This document shows positions 63,238 through 64,000 of a DNA stretch of 64,000 nucleotides, piece by piece. A program made the position numbers and the translations under genes. Location of the stretch: assembly GCA_035771175.1 (NCBI GenBank), contig CM069593.1, positions 35,662,741 to 35,726,740 of the forward strand, read 5' to 3'. The DNA comes from Paratinospora sagittata (Eukaryota > Streptophyta > Magnoliopsida > Ranunculales > Menispermaceae). Every line of letters starts with the position of its first letter. Position 1 is the stretch's first letter. The notes under the pieces were generated by a model. It saw only the letters and a program-made list of their open reading frames with translations. It searched no databases and was not told the DNA's origin.

Positions 63238-64000
63238 GTATAGACCTTCAAATCCTTTTTCTCTGTTGGATTGTTGAAAAGTGTCCACTAGTAGTATAAT
63301 CTTTAACAAAGCTATTTCAGTGTCTCGACTTGGACGCCAAACTAGATTTCCATTGTTTTGTCTTTTGGTCAAGCCCAATTGTATGTGGTAGTCATTTCTA
63401 CTTGCTTTCTACTCCCACTCTTAAATAAACCTCTATGCTTAATAAAGGTTTAAACTAAGTCACAAATTAAGAACTTTGGCTTATTTTTGTTGAAGTTCTG
63501 CCTCTACTTCTAATTAAAGTCAAAGATGGCCAATATACTTACCAAAAAGCTGAACTTTACTAACTGCTTTTCTAGAGGTGGCAAGTTGAAGGTACTAAAC
63601 GGTACATCAGGTTCAACCCAATACTTCAAAATAGGAGACATGTTCACTACGTACCTCTCTCTATCGTAATCAACTACTTGTCAAGCCACTTTGCCTTCGA
63701 GCTCTAATCTATTGACACCTAAGTTCTGATCTTAAAATGATTGCAATTTACCAAATTGAATAAGAAAACCAATGTTGTGGAGGAGTTTAGGTAAGGTTAC
63801 CCTAGTTCACTTAACTTGCCATGGCAAAGCAGTGCATAGATATTGCTTTAATGTAGCCTAAGTAATAAAATTTTACATAATAAAAACAAATATACTACAT
63901 AGAATGTTGCCTGAACAAGGCTTTAAAATTCATACAGCCAATATAAGCCATATGGTAACATTTTCAGACTTTAAAGAAGTCTGTAAACATGAAATATGAA
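63238..64000 (+). other. Kinase intron running off the window
   Basis: Starts GTATAG after the DLASS exon. No exon with the expected VGTPNYM-type start is seen before the window ends, so the intron is at least 763 bp. Confidence 0.7.

Overview
The window is nuclear DNA of a seed plant, most likely a eudicot with a repeat-rich genome. It has interrupted genes with AT-rich GT-AG introns, plant-type L1 LINEs, Ty1/copia and chromodomain-bearing Ty3/gypsy elements with tRNA-iMet primer sites, and hAT-like and Mutator-like non-autonomous DNA transposons. The species cannot be told from the sequence. I found no prokaryotic feature, CRISPR array or convincing RNA gene.

Only two host genes are visible, both on the + strand and both cut by the window edges. 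(1) The C-terminal half of a mitochondrial type DnaJ/Hsp40 co-chaperone close to Arabidopsis GFA2: eleven exons between about 842 and 35417, all joining in frame (263 residues). Its introns are very large: 18.4 kb (1663-20035) and 13.1 kb (20109-33223). (2) The first eight coding exons (60025-63237, 174 residues) of a plant NIMA-related kinase (NEK5/NEK6-like), from the start codon through the glycine loop, HRDLK and DFG motifs.

The rest is transposon strata. In the 18.4-kb DnaJ intron, two L1 LINE remnants lie head to head (minus 4150-7460, plus 7450-17584). The plus LINE is split by a complete, apparently young copia element (8325-14149) with near-identical 257-bp LTRs and an unbroken 1456-codon polyprotein. 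A hAT-like MITE (17943-18823) follows. In the 13.1-kb intron, a second MITE of the same family (20737-21607) sits in a third LINE remnant (20570-24755). Then come a decayed gypsy element (about 24860-28300) whose 5' LTR is split by a Mutator-like element with 240-bp inverted arms (25165-26341), and a solo LTR (30018-31571).

Between the two genes (35418-59571) is an intergenic nest. Two direct copies of a roughly 2-kb block (37435-39794 and 56529-58566), each carrying the same hAT-type MITE, flank a 16.7-kb insert. The insert is bounded by imperfect inverted repeats (39812-40490 and 55863-56455). It holds a chromovirus-type gypsy remnant (LTR ending at 41759, chromodomain about 45730-46000, RNase H 55458-55862), a second gypsy remnant (49270-54776), a solo LTR with 5-bp target duplication (42088-43769), two copies of an unclassified repeat, and a GC-rich patch that may be organellar.

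I did not find a convincing new biological system. The most informative signals are structural: splice-competent exons kept in frame across transposon-filled introns, target-site duplications that give the order of insertion, a 28-bp templated patch at a duplication junction, and several long foldback structures. All boundaries and comparisons were read by eye and need alignment.
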